Of a stretch of DNA of 64,000 nucleotides, positions 8,357 through 18,266 are shown in pieces (position 1 is the stretch's first letter; each line of letters opens with the position of its first letter). Location: the NCBI RefSeq assembly GCF_015704895.1, contig NZ_JADQWB010000005.1, positions 264,165 to 328,164 of the forward strand, given 5' to 3'. Made by a program: the position numbers and the translations under genes. Source of the stretch: Agrobacterium leguminum. Lineage in GTDB: Bacteria > Pseudomonadota > Alphaproteobacteria > Rhizobiales > Rhizobiaceae. Below the pieces are notes generated by a model. That model saw only the letters and a program-made list of their open reading frames with translations, was not told where the DNA came from and made no database searches.

Positions 8357-11300
8357 TTACGGCGTGGCGGGAGCGTTTTCCGGCGCCAGTTGCCGGATGG
8401 CGTTTTCCGTCGGAGGCACCACCAGAACCGGCGCGGATTGCCGCTCGGGCGTCGGTTGTTGCCCCTGTTCCTGTTGTTGCTGTTGCTGCTGCAACCGCTC
8501 CTGCTGTTCCTTTTCCTGACGCAGACGTTCTTCGGCCGCAGCCTTCAAACGCGCCTCTTCTTCGGCCTTGGCCTTGGCTTCCGCCTCTGCCCGTTCCTTC
8601 TCGGCCTGCCGCTCGGCCGCCTGAGAGCGATAAAGCGCCACTTCGCGGCGCAGGCGCTGCTTTTCGAGAACGCTGGCCTGCATGGCCTCCACCCGGCGGC
8701 GCTCCTTTTCAAAAGCCCGGAGCGACAGGTAATTGCTGAGCGCCGAAACGTCGGTCGTCAAAGCCGGCGCGGCAAGCGGGCCGTTATAGTTCAGGCGCAC
8801 CGAAGGCTCGGCCCCCGCAACCGTTTCGGTGCCGGGATTGAACAGGAGATCGAGATCGCCGTTCACCGTCGAAGCCGCGAGATCGACCGTCGCATCGGCC
8901 GTGAGCGTTACCGGATCGATCCCCGCACGCAAATTCTTGAAATGAAGCGCGCCGCCATTCAGCGAGAATGGCAAGGCCACATCGCCGAGGCCGATTTCGC
9001 CCTGCCACAGGCTCTGGTCCACCAGCGGCCGCACCTTGGGCGCGTCGATCGGTTGCTGCAAGCCGTCCGCCGCCTGCAGGATCGGCGGCAGGGTGCCAGG
9101 ATTGAGCCCCTTCAGCACCAGCCCACCGGCGCGGATTTCACCCGAACCGCCTGCCGATTTCAGCATTTCACCGACGCTTTTGCCGGTCGATTCGGCCGTC
9201 AGGTCGATGGCGACCCGGCCCGCCGCGACCGGCCCATTGGCATTCGCCCACAGGATCGGCTCCGGATTGGCGTCGGTCACTGCGATCTTGGTGCGGAAAA
9301 TGCCCGCCCCCTCGCCCGTCGACATGGCAAGCCGTCCCGTGAGCTTGCCGCCCATGAAGGTGCCGGCAACATCGTCGAGCGAGAGGCTGCCCGCATCATG
9401 CGTGACCTTGGCCGAAACACCCGTGACCGTGCCGAAGGGCCCGGCCTCGAAGCTTTCCGCTTTCAAGGCAAGCGAAGCCTTGAGCTGCGGGAAGGCGGCC
9501 ATGGCCAGCGGCTTGGCGTTGAGCGCCCCGGTTTCCGGATCGATCACCGGCCCATAGATCGCGTCACCCAGCCAGGCGAGATCGGCCGTTCTGACCGCAA
9601 GATCGCCGGTGACGGGATAGGGCGCGGCGCGCTGGAAGGTCAGATTGCCCGAGAACGGATTTCCACCCGCCTGCCCGCCTATCGAGGAAAGCGCGATCTT
9701 CTGCCCATCCACCGCCACTTTCGCATTGGCCTTCAACGCCATGCCGCCGCCGAGCTGCGGCAGACCGACGGCGTTCATGATGAGATAGGGCTCGATGTCG
9801 GCGCTTTCGAGCGCCACGTCAGCGCTGCCCTCACCGAAATTGGCGGACGAAACGGCAAAGGAACCGTTCATCGAAAAATGCGTGCGCTCCGTCGAGAAGC
9901 GCAGTTCCGTCTGGGCGGGCGAGCCGAGCGTGCCGTTGAGCTTGATGGACAAAAGCCCCTCGCCATCCGCATCGAAGGGCAGCGGATCGAGCCCCGCCTG
10001 CCCGAACAGGATGGCTGTCGACTGGTTTTTCAGAACCGCTTCCAGCGACATGGCGGTATCATCGGTGATCGACAGGAAATCCGGCATCTTGGCCACGGCC
10101 GACAGTCGGCTGCCATTAACGGTGCCGGAAACGGCGACATTGGCGCCGCCATTTTCGCTATTGACCGAAACATCCATTGCCAGATCGGAATTGGCGTACC
10201 ACGGCGCGCTCGCCGCCAGACGGCTGAGGAATGGATGGTTCGGCAATTTCTGCTGCAGCATGGTGAAGAACGGCTGCATATCCGCCGCATGCAGATTCAC
10301 CGTGCCCTTGCCCGCATATTTCAGCAGCGAACCCTGCAGCTCACCCCTTGCCCTGACTTCCGCACCGGCGATGTCTCCGGCCGTCATGTTCTCCAGCGAG
10401 AGAACGCCGCCCGCCATGGTGAAGGCGGTCTCGACATGATTGGCGGTCACACCGGCCATGTTGAACCGGTCAGCCTTGAATTTTGCGGTAATGCGGTGGT
10501 CGAGGACGGAACTGCCGACCTGATCGCCAAGCGCCAGGCTGCCGAGCGCCTTCAGCGCATCGAGATCGATTTCGTTACCGGCAAGATCGATGGAAAGATT
10601 GGAGGTCTTGCCGTCGGAGCGCCGCTCCAGCTCACCCTTCAGCGACGCATCGCCGACTGCAAGCTCCAGATTGTCGAAACGCTGGTTGAGCGTCGTCAGC
10701 GAGACATCGGCAGAAAAACCGGCGGCATTGAGCTGGCGGATCGCCGGATCGACGGAACCGGAAAGCCAGTTCGCCAGACCCGAAGGCTGGTTGGAGGCGA
10801 GAAGCAGATTGCCGTTGAAAGCGGGGCCGCCGAGAAGCGTCAACGATCCCTTGGCCTCAAGTTGCGTCCGGCCCGGCAGGGTCGCCACGGCATTCACCAC
10901 CTGCCAGCCGCTGCCTTCAGGGCGCACATCCAGCCTGATGTCGCGAATGGTCGTGTCATCGGAAACGAGCGCCGGAAGGCTGATGCTGGCCTTGCCCGGC
11001 ACCGGCGGCACCGGAATGCGGGCCACCATGGCCGCAAAGGCCTCGATACGCTGGCGAACCGAGGCGGTGGGCTGGCGCGAGGTCTTGCCCGCCTGCACAA
11101 CGGGCGGCGCAAAGCGGGCGACATCGATCTGCTGGCCATCGGCCGTCAGCAGGAATTCCGGCTTGGCGCCGGTATCGAGCGTCGCTTCCCCGGTCACGAC
11201 ATAGGGATTTTCACTGCCGCCGAGTTCCATGCGGTAGCTCGGGATACGCACGCTTTCATTGGTGAGTTCAAAGCTGCCGCGGGTGCGCGGCGAGGAAAAC

Positions 11301-12076
11301 AGCGATTGTCCGGCCTGCTGCTTCTGCTTTTCGTCTTCGCGGAAGCTGAAGGAGAAAGAACCGCTATAGGCCGGCTTTCCCGCCGTTGCGGCAATCGCTC
11401 CATCGAGATCGACCTCGACCGGATGTTCGTCCGGCACCAGCCGCACCCTGAGCCCCATGCGGCCGGCGGCATAATCCGGCTCGCTGCTGGAGAGCGAGAA
11501 GGAGCCCGGATGCCCGTCGACGGCGGCGCGTCCCTCCGCCTTCCACGGCCCGGCCAGCGAATTGGCGGACATATCGGCGTTAAGACCGGTTACCACGCGG
11601 TTGCGGCCGGATTGCTCATCGATGAATTCGATCTGCCCGCCTTCGATCTGCACGCTCTCCAGAACCACGGTGCGGGCGGGAATTTCCGCGCGGCTTCCGC
11701 GCATCCAGTCCAGCGTGCCGTCCTTCAGCAACCGTATCTTGGCCTTGGGTTCCTCGATGCGCATGTCGAAGATACGCGCCTCGCCGGAGAGGAAAGGTGC
11801 AAGCTCGGCATCCATGGAAAAACGGGCGACCTGAATGAGCGGCGATCCATCCGCATCCGTTCCGGCACGCACATCATGCAATGTCACCGAGGGGAAAGGC
11901 AGGATACGGGCTTCGACACGGCCATGCACCACCACCTTCTTGCCGAGAATACGGCTTGCCTGATCCTCGAAATCGCGGCGGAAATCCGTCCAGTCGACGA
12001 AATAGGGAATAAGCAGCGCCGAAAACAGCACCACGGCCAGCAGTCCGCCCAGAAAAACCAGAATACGTCCGAGCAC
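8357..12076 (-). CDS. AsmA family protein, very long, with a Gln-rich C-terminus
   Basis: A 1239-residue protein with a GTG start at 12076. One N-terminal membrane anchor (about residues 4-25) is followed by the AsmA head motif (PYFVDWTDFRRDFEDQASRILGKKVVVHG). Repeated beta-rich segments then extend through the periplasm, and an AsmA_2 C-terminal domain lies near 950-1110. The family belongs to the bridge-like proteins thought to move lipids between membranes (family knowledge). After about residue 1120 comes a long charged coiled coil of Arg/Glu/Ala/Lys and a run of Gln (about 1190-1205), a tail not part of the core fold. The gene stands alone between the coiled-coil gene and the oxidase. 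Confidence 0.9.
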   Translation of the reverse strand: MLGRILVFLGGLLAVVLFSALLIPYFVDWTDFRRDFEDQASRILGKKVVVHGRVEARILPFPSVTLHDVRAGTDADGSPLIQVARFSMDAELAPFLSGEARIFDMRIEEPKAKIRLLKDGTLDWMRGSRAEIPARTVVLESVQIEGGQIEFIDEQSGRNRVVTGLNADMSANSLAGPWKAEGRAAVDGHPGSFSLSSSEPDYAAGRMGLRVRLVPDEHPVEVDLDGAIAATAGKPAYSGSFSFSFREDEKQKQQAGQSLFSSPRTRGSFELTNESVRIPSYRMELGGSENPYVVTGEATLDTGAKPEFLLTADGQQIDVARFAPPVVQAGKTSRQPTASVRQRIEAFAAMVARIPVPPVPGKASISLPALVSDDTTIRDIRLDVRPEGSGWQVVNAVATLPGRTQLEAKGSLTLLGGPAFNGNLLLASNQPSGLANWLSGSVDPAIRQLNAAGFSADVSLTTLNQRFDNLELAVGDASLKGELERRSDGKTSNLSIDLAGNEIDLDALKALGSLALGDQVGSSVLDHRITAKFKADRFNMAGVTANHVETAFTMAGGVLSLENMTAGDIAGAEVRARGELQGSLLKYAGKGTVNLHAADMQPFFTMLQQKLPNHPFLSRLAASAPWYANSDLAMDVSVNSENGGANVAVSGTVNGSRLSAVAKMPDFLSITDDTAMSLEAVLKNQSTAILFGQAGLDPLPFDADGEGLLSIKLNGTLGSPAQTELRFSTERTHFSMNGSFAVSSANFGEGSADVALESADIEPYLIMNAVGLPQLGGGMALKANAKVAVDGQKIALSSIGGQAGGNPFSGNLTFQRAAPYPVTGDLAVRTADLAWLGDAIYGPVIDPETGALNAKPLAMAAFPQLKASLALKAESFEAGPFGTVTGVSAKVTHDAGSLSLDDVAGTFMGGKLTGRLAMSTGEGAGIFRTKIAVTDANPEPILWANANGPVAAGRVAIDLTAESTGKSVGEMLKSAGGSGEIRAGGLVLKGLNPGTLPPILQAADGLQQPIDAPKVRPLVDQSLWQGEIGLGDVALPFSLNGGALHFKNLRAGIDPVTLTADATVDLAASTVNGDLDLLFNPGTETVAGAEPSVRLNYNGPLAAPALTTDVSALSNYLSLRAFEKERRRVEAMQASVLEKQRLRREVALYRSQAAERQAEKERAEAEAKAKAEEEARLKAAAEERLRQEKEQQERLQQQQQQQEQGQQPTPERQSAPVLVVPPTENAIRQLAPENAPATP

Positions 12077-12167
12077 TGACCTGCATCTCCCTTCGCGAAC
12101 GCTGCAAACCTATTCTTTTCTGCCTTAACGGCAAGCAGCCTTTTGTACCAATCAAATATGAGAATGA

Positions 12168-13580
12168 TCAGACAAGACGGAACAACTTGCCCGGATTGAA
12201 GATGTTATCGGGATCGAGCGACGTTTTGATGGCACGCATCAAATCCAGTGCATTTCCCGCCTCTTCGGCCAGAAAACTCATCTTGCCCTGGCCGATGCCG
12301 TGTTCACCGGTGCAGGTGCCGTCCATGGCGATGGCGCGACGATTGAGGCGGGCGACGAAGGCTTCGGTTTTCGCAACGCTTTCTGCATCCTTGCCGTCGA
12401 AGAGGATGAGGACGTGGAAGTTCCCGTCGCCCGCATGGCCGACGATCGGTGCGAGAAAGCCGTTTTCCTGAATATCCTGCTGCGTTTCCACCACGCAATC
12501 CGCGAGCCGCGAAATCGGCACGCAGACATCGGTGGAAAGCCCGTCGAGCTGCGGCGCAAGCGCGCGGGAAGCCCAATAGGCATCGTGCCGCGCTTTCCAG
12601 AGCTTGTTGCGCTCGGCCGCGTCGCTGGTCCAGCGGAAATCGACGCCGCCGCATTCGGCGGCGATCTCGGCGAACTGCTGCGATTGCAGCGCCGCCGTTT
12701 CCTCGGTGCCGTGGAATTCCACGAAGAGCGTCGGCTTCTCCGCGTAGTTCAGGCCGGAATAGGCATTGCAGGCTCGCACCTGCACCTCGTCCAGCAATTC
12801 GATGCGGGCGACCGGAACCCCCATCTGGATCGTCATGATGACAGCATCGCAGGCCGCCTTGATGCTGTCGAAAGTGCAGACCCCGCCGGCGATCTTTTCG
12901 GGAATGCCCTGCAAGCGCAGCGTAACGGAGGTAATGACACCCAGCGTCCCCTCTGCACCGACGAAAAGCCGCGTCAGATCGTAACCCGCAGACGACTTGC
13001 GGGCGCGCCGTGCGGTGCGGATTTCCTCGCCATTGGCAACGACGGCGGTAACGGCCAGCACATTGTCCTTCATCGTGCCGTAACGCACGGCATTGGTGCC
13101 GGAGGCCCGCGTCGAGGCCATGCCGCCGATGGAGGCATTGGCGCCGGGATCGATGGGGAAGAACAGGCCGGTATCGCGCAGATAGACATTCAGGTCCTCG
13201 CGCGTCACACCCGGCTCCACCGTCACGTCAAGATCTTCGGCATTCACCTCAATGATGCGATTCATCCGGCTGAAATCGATGCAGATTCCGCCGTTCGGCG
13301 CATTCACCTGCCCTTCCAGCGAAGACCCCGTTCCGAAGGGAATGACCGGCACCTTATGTTGCGCGCAGACCTTTACCACCGCCTTCACATCGTCCGCACT
13401 CTCGGCAAAAACGACGCCGTCAGGCGCCTGCAGCGTCAGATAGGTGGTGGTGTGGCCGTGCTGTTCGCGGAACGCCTGTCCGGTCTGGAGCCTGTCTCCA
13501 AGCTGCTGCTTCAGCACCGCGAGCGCAGACGCGATACCCTCTTCGTTCCGCTTTCCCGCCACCACATCTTTCAGCGCCAT
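12168..13580 (-). CDS. FAD-linked D-2-hydroxyacid dehydrogenase (D-lactate dehydrogenase/GlcD type)
   Basis: The 470-residue flavoprotein starts MALKDVVAGK at 13580. It has the PCMH-type FAD-binding domain (IPFGTGSSLEGQ and PGANASIGGM motifs, about residues 80-180) and the FAD_oxidase_C domain, with the metal/substrate motifs GHAGDGNFH and GTCTGEHGIG near the C-terminus. This arrangement is shared by cytochrome-linked D-lactate dehydrogenases, glycolate oxidase GlcD and D-2-hydroxyglutarate dehydrogenases. No glcE/glcF partners are adjacent, and the PGANASIGGMASTRASGTNAVRYG segment favours the mitochondrial LDHD-like single-subunit group. The exact substrate is not decided. Confidence 0.88.
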   Translation of the reverse strand: MALKDVVAGKRNEEGIASALAVLKQQLGDRLQTGQAFREQHGHTTTYLTLQAPDGVVFAESADDVKAVVKVCAQHKVPVIPFGTGSSLEGQVNAPNGGICIDFSRMNRIIEVNAEDLDVTVEPGVTREDLNVYLRDTGLFFPIDPGANASIGGMASTRASGTNAVRYGTMKDNVLAVTAVVANGEEIRTARRARKSSAGYDLTRLFVGAEGTLGVITSVTLRLQGIPEKIAGGVCTFDSIKAACDAVIMTIQMGVPVARIELLDEVQVRACNAYSGLNYAEKPTLFVEFHGTEETAALQSQQFAEIAAECGGVDFRWTSDAAERNKLWKARHDAYWASRALAPQLDGLSTDVCVPISRLADCVVETQQDIQENGFLAPIVGHAGDGNFHVLILFDGKDAESVAKTEAFVARLNRRAIAMDGTCTGEHGIGQGKMSFLAEEAGNALDLMRAIKTSLDPDNIFNPGKLFRLV

Positions 13581-13714
13581 CGTCCGTCTCCACCGCAACA
13601 TCTGCCCGTAAAGGATTCGATCCGTTACGAAATTCCGTCAGGTGGTATGGGATAAGGTTAACGCTTTGTCCAGCATCGCGATTGCGCCAAACACTGTTTG
13701 GCGGCAACCGTTTT

Positions 13715-16700
13715 TCATTCCGCCGCCAGCAGCGGCTTGTCCTCTTCCAGCGCCTTGCGGCGGGCGGCAAGTTCAAGCTCGCGGTGAAGGCGGATTTCCT
13801 CATCCGCCTGCGGTTTGGCGAAGCGGGCAATCAGCAGGTAGGAGACCGGCGTGATGTAAAGCGTCACCAGCGTCGCAAAACCGAGGCCGCCGACAATGAC
13901 CCAGCCGAGCGCGATGCGCGCTTCCGCGCCGGCGCCCTGCGCCAGCACCAGAGGCACGCCGCCGAGAATGGTCGCAATCATCGTCATCATGACAGGGCGC
14001 AGGCGGATGCTGGTGGCCTTTTCAATGGCTTCCCGCACGGTTGCGCCCTGATCGCGCAGATGATTGGCGAATTCGACGATGAGAATACCGTTTTTCGCCA
14101 TCACCCCGACAAGCAGCACAAGCCCGATCTGGCTATAAACGTTGAGGCTCGAGCCGGTAACGAGCAGCGCGATGACCGCGCAGGCAAGGCCGAGCGGCAC
14201 CGTCGTCATGATGATGACCGAACTCAAGACGCTTTCGAACTGCGCAGCCAGCACGAGGAAGATGATGGCGATGGCAAAACCGAAGGTCAGCAACATGCCG
14301 CTCGAATTTTCCTCCAGCGTCGCAGCCTCGCCGAGCGGCAGCAGGCGGGCGCCGGGCGGCATGACGGATTGCGAGAGCTCATTCACCTTTTGCAGCGCCT
14401 CACCCAGCGAGACGCCATCCTTGAGGTTGGCGGTAAAGCCGACGGAGGGAAGCTGCTGCTCGCGGTTGAGCTGCGGCGCAACCGCATTTTCCTTCAGCGT
14501 GGCGATGACCGACATCGGCACGATCTTGCCGTCGCCGGTTTTCAGGAAGACGTTTTCCAGATCGGTCGGATCGTTGATCGGCCGGGTGGAAGACAAAAGC
14601 CGCACCGGGATCGCATCGCCATCCACGAAGACGTCGACAATCGAGCGCCCTTCCAGCAGCGACTGCATGGCGCGCGACAGGCCGGTGATATCGATGCCGA
14701 GATCCGATGCACGCTCGCGGTCGATGGACACGGAAATCTGCGCCTGATTGGGTTCGTTGTCGAAACGCGGCGTGTCGAACAGGCCGCTTTCCTCCATGGA
14801 AAGCAGCAATTTCTGCGTCGCCTCGGTCAGCGCCGCATAGTTGCTGCCGACCATCGCCATCTGCAGGCCATTGCCGGCACCGCGAATTCTGAGGCTGTTC
14901 GGCTGCATCGCATTGCCGCGCAACGCCGGCACCCTGTTGGCGGCAGAGGTGACATCGGCGGCAATCTGGTTCTGCGTGCGCTCGCGGTCCGCCCAGGGCG
15001 CGAGCGTCAGCACCATGAAACCGGTATTGGACGAGCCGTTCATGCCGGTGATGGAATAGATATTGCGGATTTCACCGCTGTCGCGCAGCGGCTGCAGGTT
15101 TTCCTCGATACGCTGCAACTGGTCGCGGGTATAGTCGAGGCTGACGCCCTGCGGCGCGGTGACCCGCATCATGATCGAGGCGCGGTCCTCGCGCGGCGTC
15201 AACTCGTTCTGGATCATGCCGAAGGCGATCCACGACAGGCCGGAAAAGATCAGCGCCACGACGATGACGATCAGCGGATTGTTGAGGCAGGCGGAAAGCG
15301 TCGTTTTGTAGGTGGAGGCAAAGACATTGCCGAACCATGCAAGCGGTCCCGTCGGCTCCTTCAGCCCCTCCTTCAGCATGCGCGATGCGAGCATCGGGCA
15401 GAGCGTCAGCGCCACGATGGAGGACAAGCCCACCGCGAAGGCCAGCACGAAACCGAATTCGCGGAACAGGCCGCCAAGCTGGCCCGGCAGGAAGGAAAGC
15501 GGAATGAAGACGGCGGCAAGCGTCGCCGTCGTTGCGATAACCGCGAAGAAGACTTCCTGCGTGCCGAGAACGGCAGCGGCCCGCGGCCCCATGCCTTCCG
15601 CCCGGCGGCGCACGATATTTTCCAGCACGACGATGGCGTCATCGACCACGAGACCGGTCGCCAGAACGATGGCAAGCAGCGTCAGAATATTGACCGAGAA
15701 GCCGACCATATAGATGGCGACGATGGTGCCGATCAGCGCCACCGGCATGGTGATCGCCGGAATGAGGGTGGCGCGCCAGTCGCGCAGGAAGAGATAAAGC
15801 ACGACGACGACGATGATCGCCGAGAGACCGAGCGCCAGCTCGACCTCGTGCAGCGCGCCTTCGATGAAGACGGCATCGTCACTGGTTACGACGATGCGCG
15901 TACCTTCGGGCAGATTGGCCGACATGGTGTCGACGGCGGCCTTCACGCCGGTCGAGATACTGAGCGTGTTCGACTGCGCCTGACGGATGACACCGAGACC
16001 GACGCCCTGCACGCCATTGGAACGCAGCGAGGTGGATTCGTCATCCGCCCCCAGCATGACGGTCGCGACGTCCCGCAGGCGGATATTGTTCTTGATGAGA
16101 AGGTTGGAAAAATCCTCAGGCTTCGTCAGGCTGGCCGTGGCGCGCACGACAATATCCTGCGTCGTGCTTTTCAGCGATCCCGCCGGCACATCGAGGGCGG
16201 CGCTCGCCAGCGCATTGGAAACGTCGGTCACCGTCAGACCACGGCTCGCCAATGCGGCCTGATTGAGATCGACCCGGAAAACCTTTTCCTGATCGCCGTA
16301 AAGCTCCACATCGGCCACGCCGTCGACAGCGGCCAGACGGTCGATGATCTCGTCATCCACCAGCTTGGTCAGGTCTTCCATGCTGAGCGTGGAGGAGGTG
16401 ACGGCAAGGCGCATGATCGGCTGGCTGTCGGAATCCGCCTTGATGATCTGCGGCTCGTCGGCATCATCAGGCAACTCGTTGGTGACGCGGCCGATGGCGT
16501 CGCGCACATCGTTAGCGGCAACCGCCAGGTCGACATCGTCGCCGAATTCGAGCGTCACGCGGCTGGTGCCGAACTGCGAGTTGGACGAGATGGACTTGAC
16601 GCCACTGACACGGGCCACCGCACCTTCGATGGTCTGCGTCACTTCCTGATCGATGGTTTCGGGCGCAGCCCCCTCATAGGTTGTCCGGACGCTGATCGTC

Positions 16701-16864
16701 GGCCGGTCGACGTCAGGCAGTTCGCGCACTTCAACGCCCACCAGCGCCGCAAGGCCGGCAACGACCAGCAACGTGTTGAGAACCGCCGCCAGAATCGGCC
16801 GGCGCACGAACAATGCCGTAAAGGCGAGCTTGGAATCCTTAACCGAGGGCGGCTGCGTCGTCAT
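13715..16864 (-). CDS. RND efflux pump inner-membrane transporter (HAE1 family)
   Basis: The 1049-residue AcrB-like pump has the usual length. It shows the N-terminal FVRRPILAAVLNTLLVVAGL span, two large periplasmic loops and twelve predicted membrane spans. The proton-relay Asp pair is in GLVVDDAIVVLENI (TM4), with the matching GVMAKNGILIVEFANHLRDQG segment in the second half. It exports drugs or amphiphiles using the proton gradient; the substrate is unknown. Its start overlaps the stop of the adaptor gene upstream by 4 bases. No outer-membrane TolC-type channel gene is adjacent, so a shared one is likely used. Confidence 0.95.
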   Translation of the reverse strand: MTTQPPSVKDSKLAFTALFVRRPILAAVLNTLLVVAGLAALVGVEVRELPDVDRPTISVRTTYEGAAPETIDQEVTQTIEGAVARVSGVKSISSNSQFGTSRVTLEFGDDVDLAVAANDVRDAIGRVTNELPDDADEPQIIKADSDSQPIMRLAVTSSTLSMEDLTKLVDDEIIDRLAAVDGVADVELYGDQEKVFRVDLNQAALASRGLTVTDVSNALASAALDVPAGSLKSTTQDIVVRATASLTKPEDFSNLLIKNNIRLRDVATVMLGADDESTSLRSNGVQGVGLGVIRQAQSNTLSISTGVKAAVDTMSANLPEGTRIVVTSDDAVFIEGALHEVELALGLSAIIVVVVLYLFLRDWRATLIPAITMPVALIGTIVAIYMVGFSVNILTLLAIVLATGLVVDDAIVVLENIVRRRAEGMGPRAAAVLGTQEVFFAVIATTATLAAVFIPLSFLPGQLGGLFREFGFVLAFAVGLSSIVALTLCPMLASRMLKEGLKEPTGPLAWFGNVFASTYKTTLSACLNNPLIVIVVALIFSGLSWIAFGMIQNELTPREDRASIMMRVTAPQGVSLDYTRDQLQRIEENLQPLRDSGEIRNIYSITGMNGSSNTGFMVLTLAPWADRERTQNQIAADVTSAANRVPALRGNAMQPNSLRIRGAGNGLQMAMVGSNYAALTEATQKLLLSMEESGLFDTPRFDNEPNQAQISVSIDRERASDLGIDITGLSRAMQSLLEGRSIVDVFVDGDAIPVRLLSSTRPINDPTDLENVFLKTGDGKIVPMSVIATLKENAVAPQLNREQQLPSVGFTANLKDGVSLGEALQKVNELSQSVMPPGARLLPLGEAATLEENSSGMLLTFGFAIAIIFLVLAAQFESVLSSVIIMTTVPLGLACAVIALLVTGSSLNVYSQIGLVLLVGVMAKNGILIVEFANHLRDQGATVREAIEKATSIRLRPVMMTMIATILGGVPLVLAQGAGAEARIALGWVIVGGLGFATLVTLYITPVSYLLIARFAKPQADEEIRLHRELELAARRKALEEDKPLLAAE

Positions 16865-18027
16865 TGGCTGGCAACCTCTTCGGGCTTCGGCTGGCTGCCG
16901 ACGCGGACCGCCCCGCCTTCCCTGACACGCTGAAGGCCCTCGATCACGACAGGCTCGCCATCCACCAGCTCCGCCTTGACGAGAACGGCATCGGGATTGC
17001 GCTGCACGATCTGTACCCGCACCTTGTTCGATTTATTATCGGCCACACGCCAGACATAGGAGCCTTCCGCATCCCACTGCACGGCCAGCGGATCGACCGA
17101 GGCATAGGTTTCCCCGGCAAAACGCATGGTGACGCCGAAGGACATGCCCGCCCTCAGCTCGTCCTTCTCATTGCCGAACTTCGCCCGGATGCGGATCGTG
17201 CGGCTCGCCTCATCGACGCGGTTGTCGACGGCCTCGATCTCGCCCTCGAAGGTCTCACCCGGCCGGGAAATGGACGTCGCCTCCACCGGCATGCCGACCT
17301 TGATCGCGGTTGCGAACCGCTCGGGAGCCCAGAAATTGACGAGAATTTCGGACCGGTCGTCGATGCTGACGATGGTTGACTGCGTGGTGACGTTGTCGCC
17401 GATATTGGCGGCAACGATGCCCGCCACACCTTCGATCGGCGCGACGATGTCGCGACGCTTGAGATTGAGTTCGGCCGTGCTCAGCGCAAGCTTGGCAGCC
17501 TCTTCGGCAATCTGCGCATCCAGCACGTCAAGCCGGGAAACGGATTTCAGATTCTTGTAGGAATTAGATTTTTCAACCGCGCTGCGCAGCGTGACCTGCG
17601 CCTTGTCGCGCTCGATCACCTGCTCCTCATCATCGAGCCGCGCCAGCACCTGCCCCTTCACGACGCGGGCACCGGAGGAGGTGCGAATTTCGGAAAGCGT
17701 GCCGGAAGCCTGCGGCATGACGACGACCGACTGGATCGCCTCGCCATTACCGATGGCGTTCAGCCGGTCATTGACCGTGCCTTTCTTCACCGGGGCCGTC
17801 ACCACCAGGGTAGCGTTGCCGTTGCGGCGCGCACCGCCGGCATTCTGCCCTGTGGACGAACCGGCTGCCGGGCCGCCGGATGCAGCGACTTCAATCGCCC
17901 CGGCAGGCGTTTTACCAAGCCCCATGCTGGCGAGCACATTGCGGGCTTCGGGCGAATAGAAGCCCCAGAGACAGAGCCCCGCTCCCACCACGGCAACACT
18001 GACACCCACCTGTTTCCAGACCCGCAT
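16861..18027 (-). CDS. RND efflux periplasmic adaptor (membrane fusion protein)
   Basis: The ATG at 18027 with CGGAGA before it gives a 388-residue protein; the longer in-frame reading to 18252 is Cys/Arg-rich and not family-like. Residues 6-24 form an anchor or signal. The lipoyl/hairpin region (SGTLSEIRTSSGARVVKGQVLARLDDEEQ), a short coiled coil (about 120-165) and the beta-barrel segment (GDNVTTQSTIVSIDD) follow the HlyD/AcrA order. A Gly/Ser/Asn linker (about 48-70) precedes the domains. It is co-transcribed with the pump gene and would join it to an outer-membrane channel. Confidence 0.93.
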   Translation of the reverse strand: MRVWKQVGVSVAVVGAGLCLWGFYSPEARNVLASMGLGKTPAGAIEVAASGGPAAGSSTGQNAGGARRNGNATLVVTAPVKKGTVNDRLNAIGNGEAIQSVVVMPQASGTLSEIRTSSGARVVKGQVLARLDDEEQVIERDKAQVTLRSAVEKSNSYKNLKSVSRLDVLDAQIAEEAAKLALSTAELNLKRRDIVAPIEGVAGIVAANIGDNVTTQSTIVSIDDRSEILVNFWAPERFATAIKVGMPVEATSISRPGETFEGEIEAVDNRVDEASRTIRIRAKFGNEKDELRAGMSFGVTMRFAGETYASVDPLAVQWDAEGSYVWRVADNKSNKVRVQIVQRNPDAVLVKAELVDGEPVVIEGLQRVREGGAVRVGSQPKPEEVASQ

Positions 18028-18062
18028 ATATTTCTCCGGTTGATCCGCGCAGCATAAAGCAT

Positions 18063-18085
18063 TCCCGAAAACGTACGTTCCGGGA
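18063..18085. promoter_or_regulatory. Candidate operator palindrome upstream of the RND operon
   Basis: A perfect 10-bp palindrome AACGTACGTT (18070-18079) is flanked by TCCCG (18063-18067) and CGGGA (18081-18085), giving a near-symmetric 23-bp site 36 bases before the adaptor start. The layout is what TetR-type repressors of efflux pumps commonly use (inference), although no regulator gene is adjacent. Confidence 0.5.
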
Positions 18086-18266
18086 CAGATGCAGTATTCC
18101 TGCTTGGCTGAGGCAAGGCAACGCACAAATCCGTTCCTTACGTAATTGTAATTTGGGCGCAATTGCCGCTCGGCGCAGCCAAACGGCAATCTGGGCCGCG
18201 CATTCCTGTCGCAAATATCCGCCATTGGGCTAATCTGCCCCCGAGACGCCATAACCGGAGGAAGCG

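Noticed and set aside
8390..12079. Plus-strand open frame of about 1229 codons opposite the AsmA-like gene
   Set aside because: Arg/Gly/His-rich composition typical of a GC-rich antisense shadow; no family motif, while the minus strand gives a complete AsmA protein.
13682..16933. Plus-strand open frame of about 1083 codons opposite the RND pump
   Set aside because: Low-complexity His/Asp/Arg/Gly sequence and no ribosome site; shadow of the clear AcrB-like gene.
18028..18252. N-terminal extension of the RND adaptor
   Set aside because: The extra 75 residues are Cys/Arg/Asn-rich, overlap the palindrome and promoter-like DNA, and the start at 18027 has a good ribosome site and a normal signal anchor.
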